Shown here: positions 7,290 to 16,062 of the stretch, piece by piece
How the letters are laid out: each line of letters begins with the position of its first letter
How positions within the stretch are numbered: position 1 is the stretch's first letter
DNA from: Candidatus Frackibacter sp. WG13
GTDB lineage: Bacteria > Bacillota > Halanaerobiia > Halobacteroidales > Acetohalobiaceae
Assembly: GCF_900114655.1 (NCBI RefSeq)
Contig: NZ_FOTT01000001.1
Location: 6,973-70,972, forward strand
Reading direction: 5' to 3'
Length of the DNA stretch: 64,000 bases
Made by a program: the position numbers and the translations under genes
The notes under the pieces: model-generated
Databases searched by the model: none
What the model saw: only the letters and a program-made list of their open reading frames with translations
Told to the model about the DNA's origin: nothing

Positions 7290-7317
7290 ACACTTGCAAC
7301 GGTAAGAACATAATATA
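7290..7317 (+). promoter_or_regulatory. Sigma-K-like promoter of the three-gene plus-strand operon
   Basis: TTCAC with AC at 7290-7291, 17 bp, then CATAATATA at 7309-7317. It faces away from the promoter at 7205 and precedes the operon that begins at 7412. Confidence 0.7.
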
Positions 7318-7411
7318 ACTACAAATCACATATTAAGAAATACACCTTTGTGATTACTTAAATTAAATCTTTTATTAGAATTATGAATAATGAAAGGAGG
7401 CATAACTTAGA

Positions 7412-7603
7412 ATGTTAAACTTATCTAACCAAGATGCTAATGTTTCTCAAGAAACTGGTCTTACTGGGCTTATTGATGTAATCGTTACCATCTTTATAAT
7501 TCAGTTCTTATTCTCTGCTTTAGGTGGTGGAGATGGAATCTTTGGAGGTGGAAGTGGTAATGGAATCTTCGGTGGAATGTTCTCAACTTCTTCCGAAGAG
7601 TAA
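7412..7603 (+). CDS. 63-aa hydrophobic Gly-rich peptide, family A copy 3
   Basis: AAAGGAGG precedes the start. After a Asn/Gln head, residues 14-40 repeat the family A core (SQETGLTGLIDVIVTIFIIQ). In place of the Pro tail there is a glycine-rich repeat, GGGDGIFGGGSGNGIFGGMF, ending in Ser/Glu. Gly-Ile/Phe repeats are common in spore and surface assembly proteins, which supports an assembly role (inference). First gene of an operon with 7626 and 7871. Confidence 0.85.
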   Translation: MLNLSNQDANVSQETGLTGLIDVIVTIFIIQFLFSALGGGDGIFGGGSGNGIFGGMFSTSSEE

Positions 7604-7625
7604 CTAAGGAGGTTAATAAATAGTT

Positions 7626-7841
7626 ATGAATGGGATCCCAAAACCTAATTCTCTAAATGATATTAAGTTTCTTATTAATAACTTTGAAGGTGCATTATCA
7701 GAAGAAAATATTAAAGTATTTACAACGATTATAGATAAAATCGAATCCGCCGGCGGAATTAATCATGCAAACCCTAAGGAGTTAGAAGAATTAATATGCT
7801 TATTAGCCGAACAAAATGATATAGACCTATCAGAGTTATAG
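7626..7841 (+). CDS. 71-aa soluble hypothetical protein
   Basis: Start MNGIPKPNSLNDIKFL, then helices rich in Glu and Leu; no membrane segment, no Cys. AAGGAGG lies 13 bp before the ATG, a little far. It sits between two family A peptides on the same strand, 22 bp after the first and 29 bp before the second, so it is likely a soluble partner in the same operon. No family recognised. Confidence 0.75.
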   Translation: MNGIPKPNSLNDIKFLINNFEGALSEENIKVFTTIIDKIESAGGINHANPKELEELICLLAEQNDIDLSEL

Positions 7842-7870
7842 AAACTTAAAGCAAAAGCGAGGTGATTCTT

Positions 7871-7987
7871 ATGCCTAATATCTCTCAGCAAACACCAACT
7901 TCTCTTGAAAACTTAATTAATCTAATCATCACTATATTCATCATCCAATTCTTATTTGAAGCTCTTGATGGAATCTTACAACCTTAA
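7871..7987 (+). CDS. 38-aa hydrophobic peptide, family A copy 4
   Basis: Start MPNISQQTPTSLENLINL, core FIIQFLFEAL, end DGILQP. Ribosome site GAGGTGA precedes ATG. It keeps every core position of copies 1 and 2, but the DNA differs more, so it is an older copy. Last gene of the operon; a terminator follows at 8022. Confidence 0.85.
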   Translation: MPNISQQTPTSLENLINLIITIFIIQFLFEALDGILQP

Positions 7988-8021
7988 ATTTAAAATAAAA
8001 AGAATTAGGACTTAATCAGAA

Positions 8022-8063
8022 TAATCAAGGCTACTCTATTATAGCCTTGATTATTTTTGTTTT
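8022..8063 (+). terminator. Terminator of the peptide operon
   Basis: AATCAAGGCTA pairs with TAGCCTTGATT and is followed by ATTTTTGTTTT. Confidence 0.9.
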
Positions 8064-8118
8064 AAATTATCCTTCTTTATATTCTATTAAAAATTATTGA
8101 GAGGAGTGAAATCTAATT

Positions 8119-8268
8119 TTGATTAATAATAAAAACGAAATTATGAAAAATAAATCCTTAAACTTAGACTTACAAGCAAATATATCCAACATAAATAGTG
8201 TATTCGGATTTGGTGCTTTTGCATTAATAATTATCATCTTATTTGAAATAATAAATAATCAAGACTAA
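8119..8268 (+). CDS. 49-aa small membrane peptide, YjcZ-like pattern
   Basis: TTG at 8119 with GAGGAG 13 bp before it; an ATG 8 codons inside is an alternative start. A polar head is followed by FGFGAFALIIIILFEIINN. The Gly/Phe-Ala-Leu-Ile pattern resembles YjcZ-type small sporulation peptides (family knowledge), though the usual Tyr/Gly repeats are absent. Adjacent to the family A operon but separated from it by a terminator. Confidence 0.6.
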   Translation: MINNKNEIMKNKSLNLDLQANISNINSVFGFGAFALIIIILFEIINNQD

Positions 8269-8269
8269 T

Positions 8270-8316
8270 AATCTCCCCCTAATTTATTTATAGCTTAATA
8301 TCAATAGGGGGAGATT
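8270..8316. other. Stem-loop without a U tract
   Basis: AATCTCCCCCT pairs with AGGGGGAGATT (11 bp) immediately after the stop of the 49-aa ORF. There is no T run on the plus strand, so it is either an inefficient terminator or an RNA-stabilising end. Confidence 0.5.
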
Positions 8317-8358
8317 AAAAAAGCCCTATCTGTTACAAAATCTATAACAGATAAGGCT
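8317..8358 (-). terminator. Terminator of ileS
   Basis: On the minus strand AGCCTTATCTGTTA pairs with TAACAGATAGGGCT and is followed by six Ts. Confidence 0.9.
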
Positions 8359-8384
8359 TAAATTAATTGTTCATTCTATTTTCA

Positions 8385-11171
8385 TTACATAGTATTTACT
8401 ACTTCTAAACATTCAGCGCAAATTTCAGAGTGTTCCTCATCTTCTCCAACACTCTCTCTATATTTCCAGCACCGTTCACACTTTTTACCTGGTGCTGGCT
8501 TAACTACTACTTTAATAGCAGTCTCTTCTCCAGAATAAGCATCTTCTCCTACATCATCTTCTTGTTGAAATAATTCAACCTTAGAAACAATGAACAGATC
8601 AGATAGATTCTCAAATTGAGCTAAGAAGTCATAAATTTTCTCTGACGAATAGATCTCTACCGCTGCATCTAGAGAATGTCCCACAACTTTCTCACTTCTA
8701 GCTAGCTCTAATGCTTTAGAGACATCCTTTCTAATTGCTAATAATCTATCCCACTTAGCTTCTAATTCTTCATCTAAATAATCTTCAGTAATCTCTGGCC
8801 ATTCCGTTAAGAATACACTCGCTGCTTCTTTACCAACTTCTGGTAAGTGCTGCCACGCTTCCTCAGCTGTATGCACTAAGACTGGAGCTAAAAGCTTGAC
8901 CAATGTAGTAAAGATTTCATACATAGTTGATTGTGCTGCTCTTCTAATCTTAGACTTAGTACCCGAAGTATATAATCTATCTTTCAATACATCTAAATAA
9001 AAAGCACTCATCTCTACAGCACAGAAGTTATGAACTAGATGATATAATTTATGATATTCATATTCATCATAAGCATTAGTAACCTCATCTACTAATTTCT
9101 GTAGTTTGTGTAGCGCCCACTTATCAATCTCAAATAAGTCATCATAAGCAACCGAATGATCGATTGGATTAAAGTCTTCTAAATTACCTAAGATATATCT
9201 AAAGGTATTTCTAACTCGTCGATAAACTTCTGAATTCTGCTTTAAAATCTTATCAGAAATTCTTACATCTTCTTTAAAGTTAGAAGAAGCTACCCATAAC
9301 CTTAAAATATCAGCACCAAACTGATCGATTACTTCATGTGGAGATACCACATTCCCAACCGACTTAGACATCTTCTTACCTTTAGCATCAACAGTAAATC
9401 CGTTAGTAACAACCGCTTTATACGGCGCTTCTCCTTTATAAGCAATAGAAGTTAATAATGAAGAGTTAAACCAACCACGATACTGATCAGTACCTTCTAA
9501 ATATAGATCAGCAGGTCTCTCTAACTCATCATAGGTCTCTAATACAGCAGCATGACTAGCACCCGAATCGAACCATACATCCATAATATCCGATTCTTGT
9601 TCAAATTCTACTGCCCCACACTCTTCACAAGATATTCCTTCCGGTAAGATTTCAGATGCTGACTTCTCAAACCAAGCATTCGAACCTTCCGCAGCAAATA
9701 AGTCACGAACAACATCTAATGTCTCAGCAGTAGCTAAATCTGCTCCACAATCTTTACAATAGAAGATCGGAATTGGGACTCCCCAAACCTTCTGACGGGA
9801 AATACACCAGTCAGCACGATCTCTAATCATATTCGAAATTCGTTCTTCTCCCCATTCTGGATACCAATCTACGTCCTTAACTGCTTCCAAAGCATCATCT
9901 TTAATTGCATCAACCGAAGCAAACCACTGTTCAGTAGCTCTAAAGATAACCGGACTCTTACATCTCCAGCAGTGAGGATAAGAGTGATCAATAAAGCTTA
10001 AGTCCATAAGCAGATTATCTTCTTTTAACATTTCAGTTACTTTAATATTAGCATCATCATAATACATACCAGCAAATGGTCCAGCTTCCTCAGTAAAGAC
10101 TCCGTTGTCATCCATCGGTGCAAAGACCGGAATATCATATTTCTGTCCAATTACATAGTCTTCGTGACCATGTCCCGGAGCAGTATGCACACAACCAGTA
10201 CCTTGTTCTAATGTAACATGATCTCCTAGAATAAGTTGTGATTCTCTATCAAAGAAAGGATGATTTGTAACTAATCCTTCTAAATCTTCACCTTTTACTT
10301 CTTCAATAATTTCATATTCATCAATACCTACAGTCTCCATCATCTCATCCAATAGTTCTTTAGCAACTACTAATAAATCTCCTTCTGCTTCAACTACTAC
10401 ATACTCAAAATCAGGATGCACCGAAATCGCCATATTAGATGGAATCGTCCATGGAGTAGTAGTCCAAATAACAACATAACTTCTTTCATTAGTTAATTCA
10501 GTACTACCAATTGTAAAGGATTCTTTAACCGGGAACTTAACATAAATAGAAGGTCCTCGCGAATCATCATACTCTACTTCAGCCTCAGCTAAAGCAGTAC
10601 CACAGTCCGGACACCAATGTACTGGTTTTAATCCTTTATATAGGTAACCCTTCTTAATCATTTCACCAAATACTTCAATCTGTTTTGCCTCATACTCTGG
10701 TTTAAGAGTAATATAAGGATTATCCCAATCCCCCCAGATACCTAACCGCTTAAACTGTTCCTTCTGTCTATCTACATACTTTAACGCATACTCCTCACAC
10801 TGCTCTCTCAATTCGGCAGTACTTAACTCTTTTCGCTTTGCTCCTAACTCCTTAGTAACTTGGTGTTCAATCGGTAACCCGTGAGTGTCCCAACCAGGAA
10901 TATATGGCGATTGATAACCTTGTAAAGTTTTGTAACGAGTCACAATATCCTTCAAAATCTTGTTTAAAGCGTGACCAATATGAATATCTCCATTAGCATA
11001 CGGTGGCCCATCATGTAATATAAACTTTTCTGCTCCCTCTCTTTTCTTAAGTGCTGTTTCATAAACCTCATTCTCTCTCCAAAATTGCTGAAAATCCTCT
11101 TCCCGTTCTGATAAGTTAGCACGCATAGGAAATTCAGTCTGTGGTAAATTCAATGTTTCCTTATAATCCAT
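8385..11171 (-). CDS. ileS: Isoleucyl-tRNA synthetase
   Basis: Charges tRNA-Ile in the cytoplasm. The class I signature HIGH (NGDIHIGHA) is near residue 62 and KMSKSVGN near 604; the editing domain lies between. The C terminus carries a zinc site, CERCWKY and CAEC. About 928 aa, normal for the bacterial type. I start it at the ATG at 11171 ([10 protein letters not shown]), because GGAGGTG lies 9 bp before it; an upstream TTG frame start overlaps that site. A T-box leader (11216-11490) with an Ile-type specifier controls it. It stands next to the divIVA cluster, as in many Firmicutes. Confidence 0.98.
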   Translation of the reverse strand: MDYKETLNLPQTEFPMRANLSEREEDFQQFWRENEVYETALKKREGAEKFILHDGPPYANGDIHIGHALNKILKDIVTRYKTLQGYQSPYIPGWDTHGLPIEHQVTKELGAKRKELSTAELREQCEEYALKYVDRQKEQFKRLGIWGDWDNPYITLKPEYEAKQIEVFGEMIKKGYLYKGLKPVHWCPDCGTALAEAEVEYDDSRGPSIYVKFPVKESFTIGSTELTNERSYVVIWTTTPWTIPSNMAISVHPDFEYVVVEAEGDLLVVAKELLDEMMETVGIDEYEIIEEVKGEDLEGLVTNHPFFDRESQLILGDHVTLEQGTGCVHTAPGHGHEDYVIGQKYDIPVFAPMDDNGVFTEEAGPFAGMYYDDANIKVTEMLKEDNLLMDLSFIDHSYPHCWRCKSPVIFRATEQWFASVDAIKDDALEAVKDVDWYPEWGEERISNMIRDRADWCISRQKVWGVPIPIFYCKDCGADLATAETLDVVRDLFAAEGSNAWFEKSASEILPEGISCEECGAVEFEQESDIMDVWFDSGASHAAVLETYDELERPADLYLEGTDQYRGWFNSSLLTSIAYKGEAPYKAVVTNGFTVDAKGKKMSKSVGNVVSPHEVIDQFGADILRLWVASSNFKEDVRISDKILKQNSEVYRRVRNTFRYILGNLEDFNPIDHSVAYDDLFEIDKWALHKLQKLVDEVTNAYDEYEYHKLYHLVHNFCAVEMSAFYLDVLKDRLYTSGTKSKIRRAAQSTMYEIFTTLVKLLAPVLVHTAEEAWQHLPEVGKEAASVFLTEWPEITEDYLDEELEAKWDRLLAIRKDVSKALELARSEKVVGHSLDAAVEIYSSEKIYDFLAQFENLSDLFIVSKVELFQQEDDVGEDAYSGEETAIKVVVKPAPGKKCERCWKYRESVGEDEEHSEICAECLEVVNTM

Positions 11172-11215
11172 TAACTTCTGCACCTCCAAATTAATATAAA
11201 TATAAACTTAAAACT

Positions 11216-11490
11216 AAAAAAACCTTGCCCCTGGTCAGGGGCAAGGTTTTTTACCTCACGATACCACCCTATTTTAGAAATATTAATTTGCTAATATTAC
11301 TCCTAACAATTAATATCTCTATCTCTAAAACAGATAACGGCTGTCAACCGGTCAATCCTACTTGAATATTTTTTCAGATTGACTACTAAGAGATGATCTT
11401 CAATAAGCTTTCGATTATCAGGCTTTCACCGCCCCTGACTCGCTAAAAATCTCCTGCTTACTTACTCTTCTCTGTCATCGTAGTTAAAAT
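11216..11490 (-). promoter_or_regulatory. T-box riboswitch upstream of ileS
   Basis: On the minus strand the T-box sequence AGGGTGGTATCGTGAGGT is at 11270-11253. A GC-rich terminator (11217-11252) of CCTTGCCCCTG with CAGGGGCAAGG and a T run follows. The stem I part contains a GGCGGTGAAAGCC-like element and an ATC codon near 11395-11397 (or 11392-11394), fitting an isoleucine specifier. Uncharged tRNA-Ile is expected to stabilise the antiterminator. Confidence 0.95.
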
Positions 11491-11610
11491 TATTATCTAT
11501 TTTAACATATTTAACTATAGTTCATCTAATACCGTATTATAATATAATATTGTACCCCCGTCAAGCTTAATTAGAAAATATTTGATTAATAATCAAATTT
11601 CAAGCATAAT

Positions 11611-12315
11611 CTAAATATTACGAAGCATTTCCTCAACTATCTCATAAGATCTATTAGCCGCTTTCTTCATAAAAGTAGGATAGTCAACTTCAGCACTACC
11701 ATCAGCCTTATCTGACATAGAACGAATAATAACAAACGGAGTATCATTCAAAAAGCAAGCATGTCCTACCGCTGCTCCTTCCATTTCTGCACAATAGCCA
11801 GCAAAAGTTTCTCGTAACCAAGCCACCTTCTCATAGTCCGCAATAAATTGATCTCCAGATAAAACTCTACCTTTCACAACCTTAATATCAGCACCATCTG
11901 CCACTAACTTCTTTCCTGCCTCTGCGGCTAAAAGAATTAATTCTTCATCGGCTGCAAAGACTATCTTATCCATATTAGGTACTTCACCTAATTCATGGCC
12001 TATTACCGAAGCATCAAGATCATGTTGGATAGCATCAGTAGAAACTACGATATCGCCTACATCTAAATCTTCATCTATAGCCCCTGCTACTCCAGTAAAG
12101 ATAACCTTATCTACTGCAAAATTATCAATTAATATCTGAGCACAAAGAGCTGCGTTCACCTTGCCAATACCACTTCTAACTAAGACTACATCTTTATTAT
12201 TTAATCTTCCTTCATAAAACTTCATATTAACCTTCTCAACTGTATTCTCTAATTCTAAATCCTCTTTTAATAGTTCAATCTCAACGTCCATAGCACCAAT
12301 AATACCAATCTTCAT
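11611..12315 (-). CDS. mtnN: 5'-Methylthioadenosine/S-adenosylhomocysteine nucleosidase
   Basis: Hydrolyses MTA and SAH to adenine and the thioribose, recycling SAM products. Recognised by MKIGIIGAMDVEIELL, the TGVAGA motif, MEGAAVGHAC and the late RSMSDKAD with catalytic Asp. About 234 aa from the ATG at 12315, which has GGAGAG 8 bp before it. Same strand as the TM1266-type gene 24 bp upstream. Confidence 0.96.
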   Translation of the reverse strand: MKIGIIGAMDVEIELLKEDLELENTVEKVNMKFYEGRLNNKDVVLVRSGIGKVNAALCAQILIDNFAVDKVIFTGVAGAIDEDLDVGDIVVSTDAIQHDLDASVIGHELGEVPNMDKIVFAADEELILLAAEAGKKLVADGADIKVVKGRVLSGDQFIADYEKVAWLRETFAGYCAEMEGAAVGHACFLNDTPFVIIRSMSDKADGSAEVDYPTFMKKAANRSYEIVEEMLRNI

Positions 12316-12339
12316 CTCTACCACTCTCCAACTATATTT

Positions 12340-12585
12340 TTACGCTGTAACTGCAGATTTAACCTTAACCCCAGACAGATTCCCTAACTTTCCAGCCAAA
12401 GAACCAAGTTGGTCATTAGTTCCATCTACAATTAAAGAAATAATACTGACCCCTTTCTCCTTATAGGGCACTCCCATCCTTCCTACAATAATCTCTCCAT
12501 GTTCTGCTAAGATATCATTTACCTGATGGGCAATCTCTTCTCTTTCTTCAATTAAAATACCTACTACTGCTATTCTATTTTCCAT
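12340..12585 (-). CDS. TM1266-type iron-only hydrogenase system regulator
   Basis: An 81-aa ACT-like protein: RIAVVGILIEER start, IIVGRMGVPYKEKGVSIISL middle, SGVKVKSA end. This pattern is the small putative regulator usually found with HydEFG maturases of [FeFe] hydrogenase. Here no hydrogenase gene is nearby; it is inserted between divIVA and mtnN. Ligand unknown. Its presence supports a fermentative anaerobe. Confidence 0.88.
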   Translation of the reverse strand: MENRIAVVGILIEEREEIAHQVNDILAEHGEIIVGRMGVPYKEKGVSIISLIVDGTNDQLGSLAGKLGNLSGVKVKSAVTA

Positions 12586-12605
12586 GCCATCTCCTCCTAT
12601 CCCAT

Positions 12606-13220
12606 CTAAGCTTCTTCAATAGTCGCAACCTCTTCTTGACTAAACTTAAGAGTCTGCAAATCATCTTCATCCAAATCTTCTTTTAGATTTGCTTCAAATT
12701 CTTCATTAAATTCTTCTTTTAAATCATCCATATCTTCTTTATCTTCTAGCATTGTTAAATAAGTATTTAAAAGAGTCTTAAACTTAATAGTAAATAACTG
12801 CTCATGTTCTATTAAGTTTTTATACTCTCTTCTTTTCTCTGCTATCTGTTTATCTGCTTCTTTCAGAACTTTTTCAGCTTGCACCTCTGCTTTTTCAATG
12901 ATTAATTCTGCTTTAGATTGAGCATTTCTGATTATGGCTTCAGCTTCCTGTTTAGCATTCTGTTGCTGATTATCAGCCGTAGTTTTAACTGTATCTATCG
13001 TCTTACTTAATGTTTCTTCTCTTTCTTTATAATCTCGCAACCGTTCTTTTAACTCAGTTAATTCTTTATTTAACTCTTCATTTTCTAAATATATATACTC
13101 ATAGGCCTCACCAACTAAATCTAAAAATTCGTCTACTTCATCCACATTATACGACCAAACAGAAAAAGTTTTATTAAACTCCTTATTATAGATATCTAAT
13201 GGAGTCATTAAATCTTCCAT
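12606..13220 (-). CDS. divIVA: DivIVA-family cell division/polarity protein
   Basis: About 204 aa. The N-terminal lipid-binding module reads MTPLDIYNKEFNKTFSVWS with VDEFLD following; then a long coiled coil (about 55-150) and an acidic C-terminal tail. Start chosen at 13220, 8 bp after AGGAGG. In the family it recognises curved membrane and organises division and, in spore formers, chromosome anchoring. It lies at its usual place after ylmH. Confidence 0.95.
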   Translation of the reverse strand: MEDLMTPLDIYNKEFNKTFSVWSYNVDEVDEFLDLVGEAYEYIYLENEELNKELTELKERLRDYKEREETLSKTIDTVKTTADNQQQNAKQEAEAIIRNAQSKAELIIEKAEVQAEKVLKEADKQIAEKRREYKNLIEHEQLFTIKFKTLLNTYLTMLEDKEDMDDLKEEFNEEFEANLKEDLDEDDLQTLKFSQEEVATIEEA

Positions 13221-13250
13221 ATCTAGCACCTCCTGTTTTTACTCCTCGAA

Positions 13251-14039
13251 CTAAATAAATCGTTTTAATATTAACTTAATCCTACCTTTATTTGATTTTC
13301 CTAACCTTTCATCTATCTCTACCCTGCCTTGGCCGCGAATAGAAATGATATCATCCATATCAACCATCTGTGCTGGGTCTGTCTCCACTTTCCAATTCAA
13401 CTTTACCTTACCCGACTTAATCTTCTTTGCCATCTTAGTTCGCGAAGTACAGAAACCAGAACTAGCTACTGAATCTAATCTTAAAGATGCTACAGTACTC
13501 TTTAACTCTTTTACCCTTTCTGGCTCTACATCTAATTCTTCAGCAGTAATCTCTTCAATTTGCACTGGCACTTGGTGTACTCGTTTGAAATTTAACATTA
13601 AATAATCCTTAATCTCTTCAGCAACAATGACTTGACAGCCATTCTTATTGACTACCAGATCACCAACCATCTCCCTTTTAATTCCCGTTCCTAAGATGGC
13701 CCCTAAAAAATCACGGTGGCTAACTGAAACAAAATCAAAATTACCGCTTATTTCTAAATAGACAAGCGGTTCCTCTACTATCTCTAACATATAGTAGTCC
13801 GGCATTAACCCAACCCTTTTACGTTCTGATTGTTTAAAACCACCATAAGAATGATACTTTAAGTCATAAATCTGATCTAACAGTGGTATTAACAAACTTC
13901 GTTGATATGGATTTAAAAAGTTAGTAAAAGTAGGTTCATGTCTCCTTAAAGCATACTCCGCTTTATCTAAAGCACTAGCCAAAGTTATCTCTTCTTCTTC
14001 ATCTTCTATATGTGACATCAATTTCTCTCGGTCAAACAA
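13251..14039 (-). CDS. ylmH: YlmH-type RNA-binding protein (S4 domain)
   Basis: 262 aa. An N-terminal alpha/beta region with LNPYQRSLL leads to a C-terminal S4 domain (about 185-262: LRLDSVASSGFCTSRTKMAK). The family is encoded between yggT and divIVA in many Firmicutes and is linked to septum placement and, in Bacillus, to rescue of stalled ribosomes. Co-oriented with its neighbours. Confidence 0.95.
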   Translation of the reverse strand: MFDREKLMSHIEDEEEEITLASALDKAEYALRRHEPTFTNFLNPYQRSLLIPLLDQIYDLKYHSYGGFKQSERKRVGLMPDYYMLEIVEEPLVYLEISGNFDFVSVSHRDFLGAILGTGIKREMVGDLVVNKNGCQVIVAEEIKDYLMLNFKRVHQVPVQIEEITAEELDVEPERVKELKSTVASLRLDSVASSGFCTSRTKMAKKIKSGKVKLNWKVETDPAQMVDMDDIISIRGQGRVEIDERLGKSNKGRIKLILKRFI

Positions 14040-14075
14040 AGAAATCCCTCCAAAGTCTAAAACAGAATTAATATA

Positions 14076-14354
14076 TTAAAGTAGTCTAACTAAGATATTA
14101 ATTACTGAGCTATGAATAATACTTAAAGCTATGAAAGCAACGATCGGTGAAAGGTCAATTCCCATACCACTAGTAGGCAACATTCTTCGAATCGGTCCTA
14201 ATACTGGTTCTGTCATCTCATAGATGAATCGCAAAATCTTTCGAGCTGTCTTATGGTGAGTTGGTGGCTGCACCCATGAAGCCACAACCCTAGCAATTAA
14301 AATATAGTTATAGACCGTAAACGCCATATCAATCAACCTAATTAACAAGTACAT
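14076..14354 (-). CDS. ylmG: YggT family membrane protein (YlmG)
   Basis: 92 aa with two hydrophobic segments, about 5-25 and 65-90, and the family motif EPVLGPIRRMLP between them. Role unclear in the family; linked to cell division and nucleoid/envelope organisation by context. Part of the cluster yggS-proC-ylmG-ylmH-divIVA. Confidence 0.95.
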   Translation of the reverse strand: MYLLIRLIDMAFTVYNYILIARVVASWVQPPTHHKTARKILRFIYEMTEPVLGPIRRMLPTSGMGIDLSPIVAFIALSIIHSSVINILVRLL

Positions 14355-14374
14355 TAAACCACTCCTTCTCTCAG

Positions 14375-15181
14375 TTATAACTCTTTTGATCTCTCTGTGG
14401 CAGCAATTACTGCTTCTATTAGTCCAGTTCGTACTCCATTCTTTTCTAATTCATATAATCCCTCTACCGTAGTCCCAGCCGGTGAGGTAACCTGGTCTCT
14501 TAAAGCGGCTAGATGTTGATCGCTTTCCGCAGCCAATTTAGCAGTACCAAGTAGAGTCTGAGTTGCTAATTCTTTAGCTTCTTTTTGAGCAAGCCCCATC
14601 TTGACCCCACCAGCTACTAAAGCTTCAAGTACCAATAATATATAAGCTGGACCACTACCACTCAATCCAGTTACAGCATCCATTAACTTTTCTTTAACCT
14701 GAACTACACTTCCAATCGGACTTAAAAGTGATTCTATCTCGATTCCTAATTCGTCTTTAGCATAACTTCCTAGAGCATAAGCAATAGCTCCTTCATTAAC
14801 TAAAGCAGGCGTATTAGGCATCACCCGTACTACTGGTACCTGCTTAGCTTCAATTGCTTCTTCAATCTTAATCGTACTTACTCCCGCAGCAATAGAGACC
14901 ACCTTCTGTATTTCAGTAATAGAATCACTAACTTCTGCTAACACTTCATCTATTATCTGTGGTTTAACCGCTAAAAAGATATAATTACTCTCTTTTATTA
15001 CCTGAAGATTATCATCTGTTACCTTAATTTCATATTCTTCATTTAGTAAATTTCTTCTTCCTTCAGAAATATCGCTAGCAATAATCTCATCTTGACTCAA
15101 CTTACCACTAGCAATCAAACCACTAATTAAAGCCTCCGCCATCGCCCCAGCGCCAATAAATCCTATCTTCACTTCAGCCAT
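14375..15181 (-). CDS. proC: Pyrroline-5-carboxylate reductase
   Basis: 268 aa. NAD(P)-binding motif GFIGAGAMAEALI at the start, VRVMPNTPALV in the middle, and the signature SPAGTTVEGLYELE near the C terminus. Catalyses the last step of proline synthesis. It takes the place where sepF often sits in related clusters; no sepF is seen here. Confidence 0.97.
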   Translation of the reverse strand: MAEVKIGFIGAGAMAEALISGLIASGKLSQDEIIASDISEGRRNLLNEEYEIKVTDDNLQVIKESNYIFLAVKPQIIDEVLAEVSDSITEIQKVVSIAAGVSTIKIEEAIEAKQVPVVRVMPNTPALVNEGAIAYALGSYAKDELGIEIESLLSPIGSVVQVKEKLMDAVTGLSGSGPAYILLVLEALVAGGVKMGLAQKEAKELATQTLLGTAKLAAESDQHLAALRDQVTSPAGTTVEGLYELEKNGVRTGLIEAVIAATERSKEL

Positions 15182-15245
15182 CTATCATCTCACCTCATAC
15201 TCTCTATTATTAACTACAGTTTATTACCGAATACATCAATCTCTC

Positions 15246-15944
15246 TTAATATTGCCGCGGACCAAAGATAGCTGAACCGATTCTAACTATAGTTGCCCCT
15301 TCTTCTATTGCTACTTCATAATCATTAGTAATTCCCATAGAAAGTTCTTCCATCTCAATATTAGGAATCACCTCTTCCTTAGCTCTATCAAATAACTTCT
15401 TTAACTTTCTAAAATAAGGACGCACTTCTTCAGTATCCTCTACATAAGGAACCATGGTCATTAGCCCTTTAACCTTAATATTTTCGAAACTTGAAACCTT
15501 CTCTAAATATTCGATCGTCTCTTCCGGTTTTAAGCCAAACTTATTATCATCTCCAGCAACATTAATCTGCACTAAAATATTCATAACTCGACCATTCTTA
15601 CCAGCCCGCTTATTAATTTCCTTAGCTAACCGTAGACTATCAACCGAATGAATCAAATTACATCTATCCATACGCATAATATACTTAACCTTATTACGCT
15701 GTAAATGGCCAATCATATGCCAATTAACTCTCGAACTTACTTCTCCATATTTATCCTGCATCTCTTGGACCCTATTCTCTCCTAAATTGATTATCCCCGC
15801 ATCTACAACTTCATTAATCTCTCCTAAACCTCGTGTCTTAGTAACAGCCACTAATTTTACTTCATCACTATCACGACCTGCTCGCTTTGCTGCTACCGCA
15901 ATATTATGCTTTACTTGTTGTAAGTCCTCAACTATTTCAGACAT
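15246..15944 (-). CDS. YggS/PLPBP family pyridoxal phosphate homeostasis protein
   Basis: 232 aa. The PLP lysine lies in VKLVAVTKTR; later motifs GENRVQEMQDK, WHMIGHLQRNK and LSMGITNDYEVAIEEG are typical. A non-enzymatic PLP carrier that buffers free PLP and affects amino acid pools. First gene of the division cluster, with GGAGG before the start. Confidence 0.96.
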   Translation of the reverse strand: MSEIVEDLQQVKHNIAVAAKRAGRDSDEVKLVAVTKTRGLGEINEVVDAGIINLGENRVQEMQDKYGEVSSRVNWHMIGHLQRNKVKYIMRMDRCNLIHSVDSLRLAKEINKRAGKNGRVMNILVQINVAGDDNKFGLKPEETIEYLEKVSSFENIKVKGLMTMVPYVEDTEEVRPYFRKLKKLFDRAKEEVIPNIEMEELSMGITNDYEVAIEEGATIVRIGSAIFGPRQY

Positions 15945-16021
15945 ATTACAAACCTCCTTACTTTATTAAATTCGTGATATAGATTAACTATCCTTCTTCT
16001 TTTATTCTCTCTTTAATGATT

Positions 16022-16056
16022 AAAAAAGGAACACAACCCCAAGGCTGTATTCCTTA
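16022..16056 (-). terminator. Terminator of the PhoH gene
   Basis: On the minus strand AAGGAATACAGCC pairs with GGTTGTGTTCCTT through two G-U pairs, followed by a T run. Confidence 0.8.
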
Positions 16057-16062
16057 AAAAAT

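Noticed and set aside
13345-13605. 86-codon plus-strand ORF inside ylmH
   Set aside because: Antisense to a well-recognised S4-domain gene; no ribosome site.
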